From Akkermansiaceae bacterium (lineage in GTDB: Bacteria > Verrucomicrobiota > Verrucomicrobiia > Verrucomicrobiales > Akkermansiaceae): a DNA stretch of 33,832 bases. The stretch is taken from positions 1 to 33,832 of the forward strand of contig JABDMC010000075.1 in the NCBI GenBank assembly GCA_013001695.1, written 5' to 3'. The notes beneath the pieces were generated by a model that saw only the letters and a list, made by a program, of their open reading frames with translations, searched no databases and was not told where the DNA came from. Positions 8,935 to 18,129 of the stretch are shown in pieces. Position numbers and translations under genes: made by a program. The stretch's first letter is position 1. Each line of letters opens with the position of its first letter.

Positions 8935-9426
8935 CTACGGTTGCCGCCTGGCGAGAACCTCGAAGACCGGCTGGGGCACGTAGCGCCGCACGTTGTCCTC
9001 CCAGCCGTCCGGCCCGATGAGGCCTTTCACCATGCTGGAGCTGAGTTCCGCAATATCCCGGGGCGGCATCAGGAAGACCGTGTCGATGTCCCCGGCAAGG
9101 TCGGCGTTGATGTGGCGCATGACGCGCTCGTATTCATAGTCGTCGGCGGTCCGGATGCCCCGCAGGATATACTTGGCGCCCTGCTCCTTGGCGTAATCGA
9201 CCAGGTAGCGGTTGTTGAAATGGGTGATTTCCATGCGCTCGCAGGAGGGAAGCGAGGCCTCGAGGAGGGCCAACCGGTCCTCGACCGAAAACGAATACTC
9301 CTTCTGCGGGTTGGTGCCGATGGCGATGATCAGGCGGTCGAACAACTCGAGCCCGCGCTCGATCATCCAGACGTGCCCGTTGGTGGGGGGGTCAAAGCTG
9401 CCAGCGTAGACGGCGGTGCGAGTCAT
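8935..9426 (-). CDS. coaD: Pantetheine-phosphate adenylyltransferase (CoaD)
   Basis: AVYAGSFDPPTNGHVWMIERGLELFD, ILRGIRTADDYEYERVMRHIN, DTVFLMPPRDIAELSSSMVK; 163 aa. Confidence 0.9.
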   Translation of the reverse strand: MTRTAVYAGSFDPPTNGHVWMIERGLELFDRLIIAIGTNPQKEYSFSVEDRLALLEASLPSCERMEITHFNNRYLVDYAKEQGAKYILRGIRTADDYEYERVMRHINADLAGDIDTVFLMPPRDIAELSSSMVKGLIGPDGWEDNVRRYVPQPVFEVLARRQP

Positions 9427-9502
9427 CCCGGGGAAAGTGGTGCTGGGGGGCGGGTCCGGGCGCCGTCGTGGCCGGCGGGTGGCGCCGGCGGCCGGAGCGC
9501 GT

Positions 9503-10495
9503 TCAGATGCGCCGCTCGATCATGGCGCTGCGCTTCAGGAGGCTGATCCACTTCTTGTAGCGGGCGGAGCGCTTCTCGATCTCGACCTCCTTGCGCATGC
9601 GGTCGCGGACCTCGGAGAGGGAGGGGGCCGGGCCGTACTTCTTCTTGAGGACCTTGACGATGGTGAAGCCGTTGGGGTCCTTGAGGGGCCCGATGATCTC
9701 GCCCTGCGGCGCCTCGAAGAGGACCTCCGCGAAGGCGGGGGACAGGTCGACGCGGCTGGTCTCGGGCCACATCCCGCCTTCCTCCGCGAAGGCGTCCGCG
9801 GAATGTTGCTTGGCGTGCTCGGCGAAGTCGGCCCCGTTCTTCAACTGGTTGGCGATCGCTTCCGCGAAGGCGAGGTTGTCATCCGGGTTGGCCCCGGGCC
9901 GGTTCGGATCGACGGCCGGGATGTAGATCTTCTGGAAGACGAGGGTGTCCTTGCTGCGGTCGCGCAGGTCGTTGCGGCGCGAGCGGTAGTGCGCCTCGAT
10001 CTCGGCGGGCGTGGCGGGGGAGACATCGCCGAACTGCTGGGAGCGAAAGGCCTGCACGAGGAACTTCTCGCGCTGGGATTCGCGGAAGGCGCGCATCGTC
10101 ATGCCGGATTCCTGGAGGGACTTCCGGAAGTTGGCCTCGTTTCCGTTGAAGACCTCGCGGATGATCCGCTGGACCTCGACGTCGATGACATGATCCGGCA
10201 ACTGGGCGCCCTTGCCCTCGAGCTCGGAGAGGACGATCTTGTTGTCGATGAGCCCTTCGAGAACGGCATCCTGCGCCTTCTTCAACTCGGTGAGGTAGGC
10301 CTCGCCGCGGCGCGGGTATTTCGCCCGGAGGAGCGCGAGGCGCGGGGCGAGGTGGAAATTGACCTCCTTCTTGGTGATCACCTTGCCATTCACCTTGGCG
10401 GCGATGCCGTTGATTTCAACGGCCCCGAATAGCGGGGCGAGCCCCAGGGAGAGGGCCACGGCGGTCCATGCCGCACATTTGGGGAGTCTGTTCAT
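9503..10495 (-). CDS. SurA-like peptidyl-prolyl cis-trans isomerase (parvulin type), exported
   Basis: Signal peptide, SurA_N-like IAAKVNGKVITKKEV, C-terminal parvulin-like FAEHAKQHSADAFAEEGGMWPETSR...GEIIGPLKDPNGFTIVKVLKK. Start set at 10495 because ATGA overlaps the mfd stop. Confidence 0.85.
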   Translation of the reverse strand: MNRLPKCAAWTAVALSLGLAPLFGAVEINGIAAKVNGKVITKKEVNFHLAPRLALLRAKYPRRGEAYLTELKKAQDAVLEGLIDNKIVLSELEGKGAQLPDHVIDVEVQRIIREVFNGNEANFRKSLQESGMTMRAFRESQREKFLVQAFRSQQFGDVSPATPAEIEAHYRSRRNDLRDRSKDTLVFQKIYIPAVDPNRPGANPDDNLAFAEAIANQLKNGADFAEHAKQHSADAFAEEGGMWPETSRVDLSPAFAEVLFEAPQGEIIGPLKDPNGFTIVKVLKKKYGPAPSLSEVRDRMRKEVEIEKRSARYKKWISLLKRSAMIERRI

Positions 10496-13400
10496 GGTCG
10501 ATTCAGTGCTTCGAGCCATTCGACGGCCTCGCGCAGGCTAGTATTCGTCCCGGGAGAACTCAAGCGGGGAAACTTCCTTCCTTCCAGCATGATATAGCCC
10601 CCATTCCGCTGGACCATGAGGCGATCGCCCTTGATTTCGACCAATTCGGCCCCGGCGTGGGCGGCCTCGAGGCGGAGGCGGGTGACGAGGATGAGATGGA
10701 GGGCCGGGGCGGGGAGGCGCCCGAAGCGGTCCCGCCACCGGGCCTCGAGGGCGCGGAGTTCCTCCTGGCTGGCGACGCTGGCGAGCTCGCGGTAGGCCGC
10801 CACCCGCTGCCGGGAATCCGCTATGTAGGCGGAGGGAATATAGGCCGGGAGCTTCTGGTCGTCAGCAGCCTCCATGCGCGCCTCCGAGAAGGCGATGAAA
10901 TCGGCCCGGAAGACGGTATCGGCCCGCCGCCGCACGGGGGCGCCGCTGAGGCGCTCCACCGATTGGCGGAGGAGCTGGCAGTAGAGATCGAAGCCGACCG
11001 CCGCGATGTGCCCGGACTGGCGGGTCCCGAGGAGGTTGCCGGCCCCGCGGATCTCGAGGTCCCGCATGGCGATCTTGAACCCGGACCCGAGGGCGGTGTA
11101 CTGCTGGATGGCATTGATGCGCTTGCGGGCGTCCCCGGTGGTCAGGAGGTCGCGGGGCAGCATCAGGATCGCGTAGGCCCGCCGGTTGGCCCGCCCGACG
11201 CGCCCGCGAAGCTGGTAGAGATCGGCGAGGCCGAAGCGGTCGGCGCGATCGATCATGATGGTGTTGGCGTTGGGAATGTCGATGCCGCTCTCGATGATGG
11301 TGGTGGCGAGCAGAATGTCGGCCCGTCCCTCGACGAAGGCATGCATGACGTCCTCGAGTTCATCGCGGGGCATCTGGCCGTGCCCGACGAGGAGGCGGGC
11401 CTCGGGGACGAGCTTCTGGAGGCGGTTGCGGACGCCCTCGATGCTCTTGACGCGGTTGTGCAGGAAAAACACCTGCCCGTCGCGCTCGAGCTCGCGCCGC
11501 AGGGCGTCCCGGATGATGCGTTCGTCGTAGGGGACGATGGAGGTGTGGACCGGGATGCGGTTCGGCGGGGCGGTGTCGATGGTGGACATGTCGCGGGCGC
11601 CCATGAGCGAGAAATAGAGGGTGCGGGGGATCGGGGTGGCGGAGAGGGTGAGGACATCCACGAGCCGGAAGCGCTCCTTGAACTGCTCCTTGTGGGCCAC
11701 GCCGAAGCGCTGCTCCTCATCGACCACCGCGAGGCCGAGGTCCTGGAAGACGATGTCCCCGGAGAGGAGGCGATGGGTTCCGATGACGATGTCGACGGTG
11801 CCCTCGGCGAGCCCCTCGATCGTCCCCTTGACCTCCGCGGCGGTGCGGAAGCGGTTGAGGAGATCGATGCGGACCGGGAAATCGCTCATGCGCTCGCGGA
11901 ACGTCCGCCAGTGCTGCTCGGCGAGCACGGTGGTGGGCACCAGCACCGCCACCTGCTTCCCGCCGGTGACGGCCTTGAAGGCGGCGCGGATGGCGACCTC
12001 GGTCTTGCCGAAGCCGACGTCCCCGCAGATGAGGCGATCCATGGGGCGGGGCGCCTCCATGTCGGCCTTGACCTCGTTGATGGCGCGCAGCTGGTCGGGG
12101 GTCTCCGTGAAGGGGAAGGCGTTCTCGAACTCCCACATCCACTTGGTGTCGGGGGGGTGGGCGTATCCCCCGTCCGCCTCCCGGGCCGCCTGGGTGCGGA
12201 GGAGGTTGGCGGCGTAGTCGAGGATGGCGGCCTCGGCCTTCTCCTTGAGCTTCGACCAGCGGCCGCCGCCGAGCTGGCTGAGGGTCGGGGCCTTCCCGCC
12301 CACCCCGACGTAGCGCGAGACGAGATGCGACTGGTCGATCGGCACGCTCAAGGTCGCGCCGTCGCGGTACTCGATGGCGAGCTCGTCGTCGCCGGCCTCG
12401 TTCTTGGCGAGCCCCTGGAAGCGGCCGATGCCGTAGTCGGCGTGCACCACGAGGTCGTCCTCCCCGAGTTCGTTCAGTTCGGTGGCGGCGGCGTGCGTGC
12501 GCTGCCGCTCGAGCCGCTGGAGGCGCCCGGTCTGCGCGGGCGAGCGGTGCCGGCCGAAAACCTCCATCAGGGCGATGACCGCCAGCTTGGCGGGGCGCAC
12601 CACGAATCCCTCGGCGAGCGGGGCATCCACGAAAAGCAGGGCGGCGCCCTTGGGGAGGCGGGTGGCGCACAACTCCTTGAAGCGCTCGCGCTCGCCCTCG
12701 GTGGCGGCCGCGACGCACACCATCCAGCCGGTGTCGAGCCAGTCCTCGACATGCTGGAAGACGGTCTCCTGCTGCGATTCGTGGAGGATGAAGTCGCCGG
12801 CGTCGAGGTGCGCGAAGGGGGTCCCGTAGGCCTCGAACGACTCGCCGGTGGCGATGGGGTTGTCGGTGAGGATCACGTCGGCGTGGTCGATGCCCTCTTC
12901 CAAACCGACGATGCGGTCGCCGGTATTTTTCCAGTCGGCAAGGCGGGCCGAGGAGTCCGGCGCCGCGAGGACGAGGTCGGCGTGCGGGAGGCGGCGCACC
13001 GACGCCTGCGAGTCGGGATCGAATTCGCGGATCGACTCGATGTCCTCGTCGAAGAACTCGATCCGGATGGGGCGCGCGGCCTGGAGGGGAAAGACATCGA
13101 GGATGCCGCCGCGCCGGGCGAACTCCTGGCGGCTGTGGACCTGGGGGACATTCCGGAAGCCGGCCGTCTCGAGGGCGGAACGGATCTCGGCGAGGTCGTG
13201 GGACGCGCCGGGAACGATCCGGAGGGCCCGGCGGGAGAGTTGCGCCACGGCCGGAGCGGCCTGCGCGAGGGCGTCGGCGGAGGCCAGCACCACCCGCGCG
13301 GGTTCGTCGGCGAGAACCTGGAAGGCGGCGAGGCGCTCGGCATCGCGCTCCGGGTCGGCGAGCTCCTCCTCGAATCCCTCGTGGGGCGGGTCGGGGAGAT

Positions 13401-13710
13401 GCAGGGCCGGCACGCCCCAGCCCCCCAGTTCCTGGGCGACGCGATCGCGGTGCCGCGGGGAGCTCCCCAGCACCCACAGGCGCCGGCCGGGATGCAGGGT
13501 GGCCAGGAGGGCGAGGACGAAGGAATGGGCCGGGGGCTCGACCGGGGAAAGAACCAGCGGGGGCGCCTGGTCCGCCTCAGCCAGGCGCCGGGCAATAGTC
13601 GTCCCGCCCGCGGCGTGCTGCAAAAGGGCGGCGGGACCGGAAAACGGGAGGTTCTGGGACCCAGGGGCTGGGATAGCGGGCACGTAGCCACGGGGCCGCC
13701 CGCAAGGCAA
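10492..13710 (-). CDS. mfd: Transcription-repair coupling factor
   Basis: RecG/Mfd helicase motifs: DRLICGDVGFGKTEVAIRAAFKAV, VPTTVLAEQHWRTF, VVDEEQRFGVAHKE, TLSATPIPRTLYFSLMGARDMSTIDTAP, GRVGRANRRAYAILM; CarD-like RNAP-interacting segment HADYGIGRFQGL. Confidence 0.97.
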   Translation of the reverse strand: MPCGRPRGYVPAIPAPGSQNLPFSGPAALLQHAAGGTTIARRLAEADQAPPLVLSPVEPPAHSFVLALLATLHPGRRLWVLGSSPRHRDRVAQELGGWGVPALHLPDPPHEGFEEELADPERDAERLAAFQVLADEPARVVLASADALAQAAPAVAQLSRRALRIVPGASHDLAEIRSALETAGFRNVPQVHSRQEFARRGGILDVFPLQAARPIRIEFFDEDIESIREFDPDSQASVRRLPHADLVLAAPDSSARLADWKNTGDRIVGLEEGIDHADVILTDNPIATGESFEAYGTPFAHLDAGDFILHESQQETVFQHVEDWLDTGWMVCVAAATEGERERFKELCATRLPKGAALLFVDAPLAEGFVVRPAKLAVIALMEVFGRHRSPAQTGRLQRLERQRTHAAATELNELGEDDLVVHADYGIGRFQGLAKNEAGDDELAIEYRDGATLSVPIDQSHLVSRYVGVGGKAPTLSQLGGGRWSKLKEKAEAAILDYAANLLRTQAAREADGGYAHPPDTKWMWEFENAFPFTETPDQLRAINEVKADMEAPRPMDRLICGDVGFGKTEVAIRAAFKAVTGGKQVAVLVPTTVLAEQHWRTFRERMSDFPVRIDLLNRFRTAAEVKGTIEGLAEGTVDIVIGTHRLLSGDIVFQDLGLAVVDEEQRFGVAHKEQFKERFRLVDVLTLSATPIPRTLYFSLMGARDMSTIDTAPPNRIPVHTSIVPYDERIIRDALRRELERDGQVFFLHNRVKSIEGVRNRLQKLVPEARLLVGHGQMPRDELEDVMHAFVEGRADILLATTIIESGIDIPNANTIMIDRADRFGLADLYQLRGRVGRANRRAYAILMLPRDLLTTGDARKRINAIQQYTALGSGFKIAMRDLEIRGAGNLLGTRQSGHIAAVGFDLYCQLLRQSVERLSGAPVRRRADTVFRADFIAFSEARMEAADDQKLPAYIPSAYIADSRQRVAAYRELASVASQEELRALEARWRDRFGRLPAPALHLILVTRLRLEAAHAGAELVEIKGDRLMVQRNGGYIMLEGRKFPRLSSPGTNTSLREAVEWLEALNRP

Positions 13711-13769
13711 CTTCGTTCTTCACATTCCCAGTAATTATGTTAATGTTCTAATACCTTGTTCCTGTATTT

Positions 13770-14771
13770 ATGATCCCGAGGACGTTTTCACCTGTCGCCC
13801 TCGCCGCCCTAGGGGGGATTTTCATGCTGCCGGGTTGCTCATCCAAGCCGGATGTGGTTCCCGCGCACTCGGCGTCGTACACCGGCTCCTATTATCCCTA
13901 CTCGACGGGGTCGGCCTACGCCACAAGCGCGCCGACCTCCCGCCCGGCCAGCGACGTCGTGTCGGTGCGCAAGTATTACCCGCCGGGGGTGTATCCGGTG
14001 GGTCCGGCGGCGCCCGGCCAAGCCTACGCGGCGCAACCCGCGCGGGCCCTGACCGCGAATGCGATTCCGGCGAGCGCCCTTCCGGCCGGAGTGACCCCGT
14101 ATCGTTCCAGCGCGCCGGTGCAACGTGTCCAGGCTCCGGCCCCGAAGCCGGTCCGGACCCAGCAGGTCGTGGCGAAGCGGTCGCCGCGCCTGAGTTCCAC
14201 CGCCCTCCTGCACCAGGTGCGGGTGAAGACCGATTACATCCCGCGCAGCGCCCGGGGCCGGCGGGACGCCCGGAGCATGCGGCCGCGCTACATCACCATC
14301 CACAGCACGCAGAACTGGAGCAGCGGCGCGGATGCCTGGCGGCATGGTCTCGCCCTGAAGCGCAGCAAGCTCGGAAAACTTTCATGGCACTACACCGTGG
14401 ACGAGGACGTCGCGGTCCAGCACCTGCCGACGACCATCACCGGGAATCATGCCGACTACGACGGCCCCGGGAACCGGTACTCGATCGGGATCGAGATGTG
14501 CGAGCACCCGGGGAACAGCCGCTCGGTCACCATCGACCGGACCGCCAAGCTCTCGGCCTACCTGATGAAGAAGTACAATATCCCGCTTTCCCGGGTGGTC
14601 CCGCACTACCACTGGCCGCGCCGCGGGCAGAACCCGCCGAACAAGAATTGCCCGCATTTCCTCCTGAACAACGGGCGGCCGGGCAGCAAGTGGCGCTCGT
14701 TCCTCGGCAAGGTGAACGGCTACCACAAGGCGATCACCCTGCCGCGCAGCGAGGCCTGGGCGAGCCGCTAG
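13770..14771 (+). CDS. N-acetylmuramoyl-L-alanine amidase (Amidase_2), lipoprotein
   Basis: Lipobox LPGC; amidase_2 core RYITIHSTQNW...HYTVDEDVAVQHLP...GNRYSIGIEMCEH...VVPHYHWPRRGQNPPNKNCPHFLL (Zn-ligand-type H...H...K.C). Confidence 0.92.
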   Translation: MIPRTFSPVALAALGGIFMLPGCSSKPDVVPAHSASYTGSYYPYSTGSAYATSAPTSRPASDVVSVRKYYPPGVYPVGPAAPGQAYAAQPARALTANAIPASALPAGVTPYRSSAPVQRVQAPAPKPVRTQQVVAKRSPRLSSTALLHQVRVKTDYIPRSARGRRDARSMRPRYITIHSTQNWSSGADAWRHGLALKRSKLGKLSWHYTVDEDVAVQHLPTTITGNHADYDGPGNRYSIGIEMCEHPGNSRSVTIDRTAKLSAYLMKKYNIPLSRVVPHYHWPRRGQNPPNKNCPHFLLNNGRPGSKWRSFLGKVNGYHKAITLPRSEAWASR

Positions 14772-14814
14772 CCGCCGCCGGCGCGAATGGTCCCGCAGGC
14801 GCGAGACAGTCGTC

Positions 14815-15159
14815 ATGAATGTGGTCCCAGGGGCGCCGGTCCGCTACGAATGCCAGCGATGCCTGGCGTGTTGCAAGTGGCCGGGCGACGTGCGGATCGA
14901 GAGGGAGGAAGTGGCGCCCATCGCGGACCATCTCGGCCTGCCGGAAGACGAGTTCATTCAGCGCTTCACCCGCCTGCGGGCGAACCGCAGCGGGCTCTCG
15001 CTTCTCGAGAAGGAGAACCATGAATGCGTCATGCTGGACGGGGCGGACTGCCGGATCCACGAGGTGAAGCCCGCGCAGTGCCGCGGGTTTCCCAACGAGT
15101 GGAACTTCCCCGGGTGGCGGAAGGTGTGCCGGGCGGTCCCGGTGCGCGGGGAGGCCTGA
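14815..15159 (+). CDS. YkgJ family cysteine cluster protein
   Basis: YECQRCLACCKWPGDVRIEREEVAPIADHLGL...CRIHEVKPAQCRGFPNEW; 114 aa with conserved Cys spacing. Confidence 0.85.
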   Translation: MNVVPGAPVRYECQRCLACCKWPGDVRIEREEVAPIADHLGLPEDEFIQRFTRLRANRSGLSLLEKENHECVMLDGADCRIHEVKPAQCRGFPNEWNFPGWRKVCRAVPVRGEA

Positions 15160-15172
15160 GCGCGGCCGGGGC

Positions 15173-16027
15173 TCAGCGGGCCCCGACTTCCTCGCCGAGG
15201 AGATCCTCCTCGCCGGCTTCGGCCTGATCGTCGCGCTCGGTGCGGATCGCCGCGAGGATCTTGCGGGTGGTGTCGAGCAACCACCGGGCGTCCTCGTCGG
15301 GAATCGGGGTGGTGGCGTGGATGGCGCGATTCCGGGCGACGCGCACCTCGTGGAGGAGGCCCACCAATTCGTGCGGAATGATGCCGGCCTGCGCGGCGGC
15401 GGGGATCAGCTCGCTGGCGCGGGCCGACTTGACCCGGATGTTCCGGTCGAAGAGCTTCCGCGAGAGGGCGGTTTCGATCGAGCGGAAGGCCTCGAGGGCC
15501 GCGAGGTCGTAGTGCCCGGAATCGTGCATCTCCTCGGCCCGGCGGAAGTGGAGGGCCTCGCGGGCGGCGAGCTTGTCGACGTTGGCCTCGCGGTCGCGCC
15601 GGTTCATGACGCGCGATATCAGGTAGACGATCAGGATTGCCCCGGCCCCGGCGAGGATGCTGGAGGCCACCATGGATATCTCCCCGGCGGCATCCGAGTT
15701 CGACACGAGGACCACCGCCTCCCCGATCTGGGCGGAGAGCCAGATGGCCACGAAGACCGGGGGGAAGAGGAGGGCCACGGCATAGAGGAGGTTGCCGACG
15801 CGGTGGGCGAGACCCGGCTGGCTCAGGGTGAGGAAGTCGATCGCGAAAAAGTACACCGACCCGCCGAGCAAGGCGAAGAGGGCATAATAGATGACGCGGA
15901 AGTGCAGGACGAATCCCGGGAAATCGAAACCGGCGGTTCCGAGGTCCTCCATCAGCGGATGGATCGCGAAGAGCAACCCGGCCAGCGCCAGCGCGAATGC
16001 GACCTTCGCCTTTGCAAAATCACTCAC
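15173..16027 (-). CDS. Membrane protein with C-terminal HEPN-like (DUF4145-like) domain
   Basis: N-terminal hydrophobic segments, then RRAEEMHDSGHYDLAALEAFRSIETALSRKL...LLHEVRVARNRAIHATTPIPDEDARWLLDTTRKIL, with an R-N-x3-H motif. Confidence 0.65.
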   Translation of the reverse strand: MSDFAKAKVAFALALAGLLFAIHPLMEDLGTAGFDFPGFVLHFRVIYYALFALLGGSVYFFAIDFLTLSQPGLAHRVGNLLYAVALLFPPVFVAIWLSAQIGEAVVLVSNSDAAGEISMVASSILAGAGAILIVYLISRVMNRRDREANVDKLAAREALHFRRAEEMHDSGHYDLAALEAFRSIETALSRKLFDRNIRVKSARASELIPAAAQAGIIPHELVGLLHEVRVARNRAIHATTPIPDEDARWLLDTTRKILAAIRTERDDQAEAGEEDLLGEEVGAR

Positions 16028-16062
16028 GGGGATTCGATTCTCCCGGGGGGCGGCGCGGCACG

Positions 16063-17301
16063 CTACGACTCGGTGGGAGCCAGCTCCTGCGCTTCGGGGT
16101 AGAAGAACTCCTTGCCTTCGTAATTGCGGAGGACGAGGCCCCGTTCGTCGCGGCGAACCACGTAATCGGGATTGACGGGGATCTTACCGCCGCCACCCGG
16201 AGCGTCGATGACGAATTGCGGAACGGCGTATCCGGTGGTGTGTCCGCGCATGGCCTCGATGATGTCCACCCCGGTCTGCAGCGGGGTGCGGAGGTGCGCG
16301 GACCCCTTGATGAGGTCGCACTGGTAGAGGTAATAGGGCCGCACGCGGCACATGAGCAGCTTGTGAACAAGGGCCCGCTGCACCTCGGGGCAGTCATTCA
16401 CACCGCGCAGCAGGACGGACTGGTTTCCGAGGGGAATGCCGGCCCCGGCGAGACGTTCGAGGCCCTCGCGCACCTCGGTGGTCAGCTCCCGGGGGTGGTT
16501 GGCGTGAATGGAGAGATAGAGGGGATGGAACTTCTGCAGCATGGCGCACAACTCGGGGGTGATGCGCTGGGGCAGGAAGGTCGGAATGCGGCTTCCGATC
16601 CGGATGAACTGGATGTGGGGAATGGCGCGCAGCCGGGTGAGGATCTTCTCGAGCCGGCCGTCGGAGAGCAGGAGGGGATCGCCGCCGGACAGCAGCACGT
16701 CGCGCACCTGGGGCGTGTGCGCGAGGTATTCGAAGGCCGCCTCCCACTGGGTTTCGAGTTGCTGGTCGCCGACGCCCGAAACGACCCGCGAGCGCGTGCA
16801 GTAACGGCAGTAGGAGGCGCAACGGTCGGTCACCAGGAAGAGGACACGGTCCGGGTAGCGGTGCACGAGGCCGGGGACCGGCATGTGGGAATCTTCCCCG
16901 CACGGGTCGCTCATCTCGGCGGGGTCGTCCCAGGTTTCCTCGATGCGCGGGATGACCTGCCGCCGGATCGGGCACCCGGGATCGGAGCGGTCGACGAGAT
17001 TGAAGAAGTGCGGGGTCACCGCGGAGGCGAGCTTGGTGCCGGTCAGCAGGATCCCGGCGCGCTCCTCCTCGCTGAGCTCGAGGTGCTCTTCCAGCTGGGC
17101 GAGGGTCTGGACCCGGTTTTTCAGCTGCCACTGGGCCCGATTCCAGTCCGCAGCCTCGACCCCCGAGTCCTTCCAGTAGCCGGGGGCGGGGGAGCGAAAG
17201 GCAATTTCCGCCTCATAATCAAAGGATACCATCGGGTCGAGTCCGCGAAATCTAGAGGATTTCACTTCCATGTCAAAAGCAGGGTTGACAAAAAACCGCA
17301 A
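16063..17301 (-). CDS. kamA: KamA family lysine 2,3-aminomutase (radical SAM)
   Basis: TDRCASYCRYCTRSRVV (CxxxCxxC), LLSGGDPLLLSD, YYLYQCDLIKGSAHLRTPLQTG, FVIDAPGGGGKIP. Track start at 17301 is TTG; ATG starts at 17271 or 17232 are also possible. Confidence 0.92.
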   Translation of the reverse strand: MRFFVNPAFDMEVKSSRFRGLDPMVSFDYEAEIAFRSPAPGYWKDSGVEAADWNRAQWQLKNRVQTLAQLEEHLELSEEERAGILLTGTKLASAVTPHFFNLVDRSDPGCPIRRQVIPRIEETWDDPAEMSDPCGEDSHMPVPGLVHRYPDRVLFLVTDRCASYCRYCTRSRVVSGVGDQQLETQWEAAFEYLAHTPQVRDVLLSGGDPLLLSDGRLEKILTRLRAIPHIQFIRIGSRIPTFLPQRITPELCAMLQKFHPLYLSIHANHPRELTTEVREGLERLAGAGIPLGNQSVLLRGVNDCPEVQRALVHKLLMCRVRPYYLYQCDLIKGSAHLRTPLQTGVDIIEAMRGHTTGYAVPQFVIDAPGGGGKIPVNPDYVVRRDERGLVLRNYEGKEFFYPEAQELAPTES

Positions 17302-17312
17302 ATGTTGATAAT
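17285..17312 (+). promoter_or_regulatory. Sigma70-like promoter for the winged-helix regulator
   Basis: TTGACA (17285-17290), 16-nt spacer, GATAAT (17307-17312), about 38 bp before the ATG at 17351. Confidence 0.65.
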
Positions 17313-17350
17313 TAAGGCCTCTTAACTGCTTGAACCCTGACCATTAAAAT

Positions 17351-18100
17351 ATGTTCTCCCAAGCCCTGCGTGATATTGCCCGTCCGTCCTACTCCGAAAT
17401 CCTCGAAGCGCTGAAGCGATCCGACGGCCTGCCCGTCTCCGATTTGGCCCGGGAGCTCAACATGAGCTACATGGGAGTGAAACAACACTGTGTCAATCTC
17501 GAGAAGAAAGGATACCTCGAGACGTGGCGGGTGCCCCGCACCCAGGTGGGTCGCCCGGAGAAGCTCTACCGGCTGACCGCGAAGACCGATTCGCTCTTTC
17601 CGCAGGCCGGGGCCGGCCTGACCCTGAGCATCCTGAAAGGGGTGCAGCAGCTTTACGGCGAATCCGCCGCGGAGAAGCTCCTCTTCCATCACTTTGAAGA
17701 GAAGCGCAACGACTGGGCGCCGAAGGTGCGCGCCGGAAAGTCCCTTGCGGAGCGGGCCACCAAGCTGGCGGACCTGCGCGAAAGCGAGGGAAGCTTCAGC
17801 AAGTGCTGCTACGATTCCCGCGACGGCCTGCGGATCGAGGAGTTCCACAACGTCCTCACCCCGATTTTCGAGGCCTACCCGAACTCGGCGCGGACCGAGG
17901 TCATCATGATGGAGCAACTTCTCGGGACGCGCGTCCAGCGGAAGGAGATGGAGACCGGCAAGGGCCGCAAGCGCATCGTGTTCGAGATCGCAGCCCTGGG
18001 CGGACCCGCCATGCGGAACGCCGCCGAGGCTCCGGCCGCGGGCGTGCGCAACGTCCCGCCGAAGACCTCCAAGAACTCCCCGAGCTTCCTCCAGATGTAG
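17351..18100 (+). CDS. SufR-like/ArsR-type winged-helix transcriptional regulator
   Basis: N-terminal wHTH: RPSYSEILEALKRSDGLPVSDLARELNMSYMGVKQHCVNLEKKGYLETWRVPRTQVGRPEKLYRLTAKTDSLFP. Confidence 0.82.
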   Translation: MFSQALRDIARPSYSEILEALKRSDGLPVSDLARELNMSYMGVKQHCVNLEKKGYLETWRVPRTQVGRPEKLYRLTAKTDSLFPQAGAGLTLSILKGVQQLYGESAAEKLLFHHFEEKRNDWAPKVRAGKSLAERATKLADLRESEGSFSKCCYDSRDGLRIEEFHNVLTPIFEAYPNSARTEVIMMEQLLGTRVQRKEMETGKGRKRIVFEIAALGGPAMRNAAEAPAAGVRNVPPKTSKNSPSFLQM

Positions 18101-18129
18101 CCGCGGGAATTCCCCCCTTGGCGCCGGGT

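Noticed and set aside
10468-13734. 1088-aa plus-strand ORF opposite mfd
   Set aside because: Complete shadow of mfd, low-complexity Gly/Glu/Asp/Ala-rich translation, no motif.
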